Part shown: in pieces, positions 5,283 to 6,653 of the stretch
Layout: each line of letters starts with the position of its first letter
How positions within the stretch are numbered: position 1 is the stretch's first letter
Source of the DNA: an uncultured Eubacteriales bacterium
GTDB taxonomy: Bacteria; Bacillota_A; Clostridia; Christensenellales; Aristaeellaceae
Direction: 5' to 3'
Length of the DNA stretch: 6,653 bases
Assembly (NCBI GenBank): GCA_902775835.1
Contig: CACYNZ010000209.1
Span: 1-6,653, forward strand
Position numbers and translations under genes: made by a program
Notes under the pieces: generated by a model
Databases searched by the model: none
What the model was told of the DNA's origin: nothing
The model's input: the letters and a program-made list of their open reading frames with translations, nothing else

Positions 5283-5509
5283 ACCTGCTCCGGGCCTGGC
5301 CGCTTCTGGAGGCGGATTTTCAGCGGGAATACGGCATAGTCTTAAGCCGGGAGATAGGGAATATGAGCTGGCGACAGTTCCGCACGCTGGTACGGGGACT
5401 CAGTCCCGGAAGCCGGCTCAGCCAGGCCGCGGAGCCGGAAATGACGGATGCGGACGATGAACAGATGGCGGCGGCGTTTTTCAGTGACATGATGGGAGGG
5501 ATCGCATGA
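4929..5509 (+). CDS. Tail assembly chaperone fusion (gpGT-like), made by -1 frameshift at 5273-5279
   Basis: Ribosomes slipping back one base at GGGAAAG read GTA AAC CTG after the heptamer and continue in the -1 frame to the TGA at 5507-5509. This gives 193 residues: the 117 of the G-like part and 76 of a T-like part. The -1 frame is open only from 5249 (after a TGA at 5246-5248), so the slip must occur between there and the zero-frame stop; the heptamer lies in that window. The T-like part reads VNLLRAWPLLEADFQREYGI, then a MSWRQFRTLVRGLSPGSRL segment and an acidic end. This recalls the 'W..i...F...Ygi.l....msw..F..Ll.gL' pattern of frameshifted chaperone halves (Gp15-like). In lambda the T part contacts the tail tube protein. 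It is shorter than lambda's T part. An internal ATG at 5363 with AGGGA close by could start a 48-aa fragment, but would omit the conserved first part. Confidence 0.87.
5273..5279 (+). promoter_or_regulatory. Programmed -1 ribosomal frameshift site GGGAAAG
   Basis: The heptamer reads G GGA AAG in the zero frame, the X XXY YYZ phase needed for tandem slippage to GGG AAA. It is the same heptamer as at the lambda G/T junction. The zero-frame TAA follows directly at 5280. A weak stem can be drawn downstream, pairing 5288-5294 (CTCCGGG) with 5305-5311 (TCTGGAG partners, two G-U pairs); I do not consider this stem established. Upstream are two tandem AGA codons and a GC-rich arginine run. Confidence 0.88.
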
Positions 5510-6653
5510 ACGTGGGCGAGGTGACAGCCGGGTTTGCGCTGGACATGAAAAGCGTGGATACGGCATTTCATGGGCTGCGCTCGCACTTTTCCTCCCTGGC
5601 CACTGCCCTGTCCGGGCTCGGGCTCACGGCACTGGTGACACGGCCCATGTTACGTGCGGCCCGGGAGATTACGCAGACGGGCTCCGCCTTTGAGGCCCAG
5701 ATGTCCAGGGTGGGCGCTGTCATGAACCTGGAAGGCCTGGGCATGAGCGCGGAGGAAGCCCGAAAATCGCTGGAAAGCCTGCGGGAAACGGCCCTGCGCA
5801 TGGGCGAAATGACCAGCCTCAGCGCCAGCGAGGCCGCTCAGGCCATGGAAAGCCTGGCCATGGCCGGCTGGAAGAGCGGGGATATCGAGAAGGCCATTGG
5901 CCCCCTGATCCGACTTGCCGAGGTCGCGGGCTCTGGCAGTCTGCAGGACGCCGCCAGCATTGTGGCGGATACGCTCACCAGCCTGCAGCTCGGCAGCGGC
6001 GAGGCAGCACATCTGGCGGACGTGCTCACCGCGGCGGCCACGTCCAGCAATACGGACCTGATGAAACTGGGCATGACCTTCAAGTATGTGGCCAATATGG
6101 CCGGTAACCTGGGCTTTTCCATGGAAGATCTGGCCCTGGCCTCCGGCCTCATGGCCAACGCGGGCATCAAGGCGCAGAAAGCGGGCACAGGCCTGCGCGC
6201 CTTCCTGAACAATATGTCCAGCTCGAAGAAGGCGAAAGCGGCGCTTCAGGAACTGGGCATCTCCCTGTATGACTCGGAGGGCAGGGCATACAGTCTGCGA
6301 AAGGTCATCGAGGACCTGAGATCGGCCATGTCCGGGCTCAGCCAGGAGGAAAGGACCGCCACGGCCTATGCCCTGGCAGGCACCGGCGGCATGAACGCCG
6401 TGCTCGCCCTGGTAGGTGCCACAGAGGAAAGCTTCCGGGATCTGGCAGCGGCCATAGACACGAGCCAGGGCGCCGCGGAAAGAGCCAGCCATGCCATGCT
6501 GGACAATCTGCGGGGCGAGTATGTGCTCCTGCAGTCGGCCCTGGATACCTCCAAAATCCAGCTCCTGGGCAGTATGGAGCCGGTGCTCCGAAGTCTTGTC
6601 AGGGCCGGCACGGACCTGGTGCGCACTTTCAACGCTTTCAGTGATACTGAGCG
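5506..6653 (+). CDS. Tail tape measure protein, N-terminal part (3' truncated)
   Basis: The frame is open from ATG at 5506 to the window edge, 382 codons without a stop. Tape measure proteins fill the growing tail tube, set its length and are ejected ahead of the DNA; the chaperones encoded just upstream keep them soluble. The N-terminus has the expected layout: a short strand (VTAGFALDMKSVD), a helix with a hydrophobic stretch LSGLGLTALVTRP (35-47), then FEAQMSRVGAVM (62-73). Further on are MTSLSASEAAQAMESLAMAG (102-121), AATSSNTDLMKLGMTFKYVA (177-196), ANAGIKAQKAGTGLRAFLNN (217-236) and ALAGTGGMNAVLALVG (289-304). These match the conserved core of the TIGR01760-type tape measure family. The ATG overlaps the T-frame TGA (ATGA) and has GGGAGG at 5494-5499. 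The C-terminal part, where peptidase or lytic domains often sit, lies outside the window. Confidence 0.93.
   Translation, partial: MNVGEVTAGFALDMKSVDTAFHGLRSHFSSLATALSGLGLTALVTRPMLRAAREITQTGSAFEAQMSRVGAVMNLEGLGMSAEEARKSLESLRETALRMGEMTSLSASEAAQAMESLAMAGWKSGDIEKAIGPLIRLAEVAGSGSLQDAASIVADTLTSLQLGSGEAAHLADVLTAAATSSNTDLMKLGMTFKYVANMAGNLGFSMEDLALASGLMANAGIKAQKAGTGLRAFLNNMSSSKKAKAALQELGISLYDSEGRAYSLRKVIEDLRSAMSGLSQEERTATAYALAGTGGMNAVLALVGATEESFRDLAAAIDTSQGAAERASHAMLDNLRGEYVLLQSALDTSKIQLLGSMEPVLRSLVRAGTDLVRTFNAFSDTE

Noticed and set aside
5170..5460. 96-aa + strand frame overlapping the chaperone and T region
   Set aside because: It is in the +1 phase relative to the chaperone and lacks the conserved T-like patterns; the -1 frame reached by GGGAAAG carries them.

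Overview
The window is one stretch of the virion-assembly (late) operon of a tailed dsDNA phage with a long tail (siphovirus or similar), either a free phage or a prophage. Every supported gene is on the + strand. No intergenic gap exceeds 20 bases (1371-1390), and most neighbours overlap by 4-38 bases or are separated by 3-8 bases. No promoter, terminator, tRNA, rRNA, integrase, CRISPR array or insertion sequence is visible. The DNA is GC-rich with strong G/C preference at third codon positions, clear AGGAGG-type ribosome binding sites and several GTG starts. This fits a phage of a high-GC Firmicute or a proteobacterium such as a Desulfovibrio relative; the sequence alone does not settle the host.

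Head region (1-3473). The window opens inside the C-terminal part of a portal protein. It is followed by a 63-aa unknown protein in a short nested gene, a coiled-coil Gp20-type scaffolding protein, and an HK97-fold major capsid protein that has no N-terminal scaffold domain. Next come a small protein with a Glu/Pro-rich tail built from four 24-bp repeats, a head-tail connector with an unusual proline-rich C-terminal extension, and a head-closure (stopper) protein. Together these build the procapsid and seal the portal vertex after DNA packaging.

Head-tail joint and tail region (3470-6653). An HK97 gp10-like head-tail protein and a tail terminator/minor capsid protein are followed by a tail tube protein carrying a C-terminal bacterial Ig-like (BIG_2) domain, as in lambda gpV. 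Then come a tail assembly chaperone pair and the N-terminal 382 codons of the tape measure protein, which runs off the window.

The clearest finding is a programmed -1 ribosomal frameshift site, GGGAAAG at 5273-5279. It is the same heptamer lambda uses to make gpGT, lies in the correct phase, and is followed at once by the zero-frame TAA. It joins the 117-aa G-like chaperone to a 76-aa T-like domain that has no convincing start of its own, giving a 193-aa fusion. The other notable region is 2892-3208, where two reading frames are open together: the proline-rich tail of the connector, and an Arg/Cys-rich frame continuous with the head-closure gene and preceded by a good ribosome binding site. 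I see no defence system or new type of genetic element; the remaining content is a conventional phage morphogenesis module.
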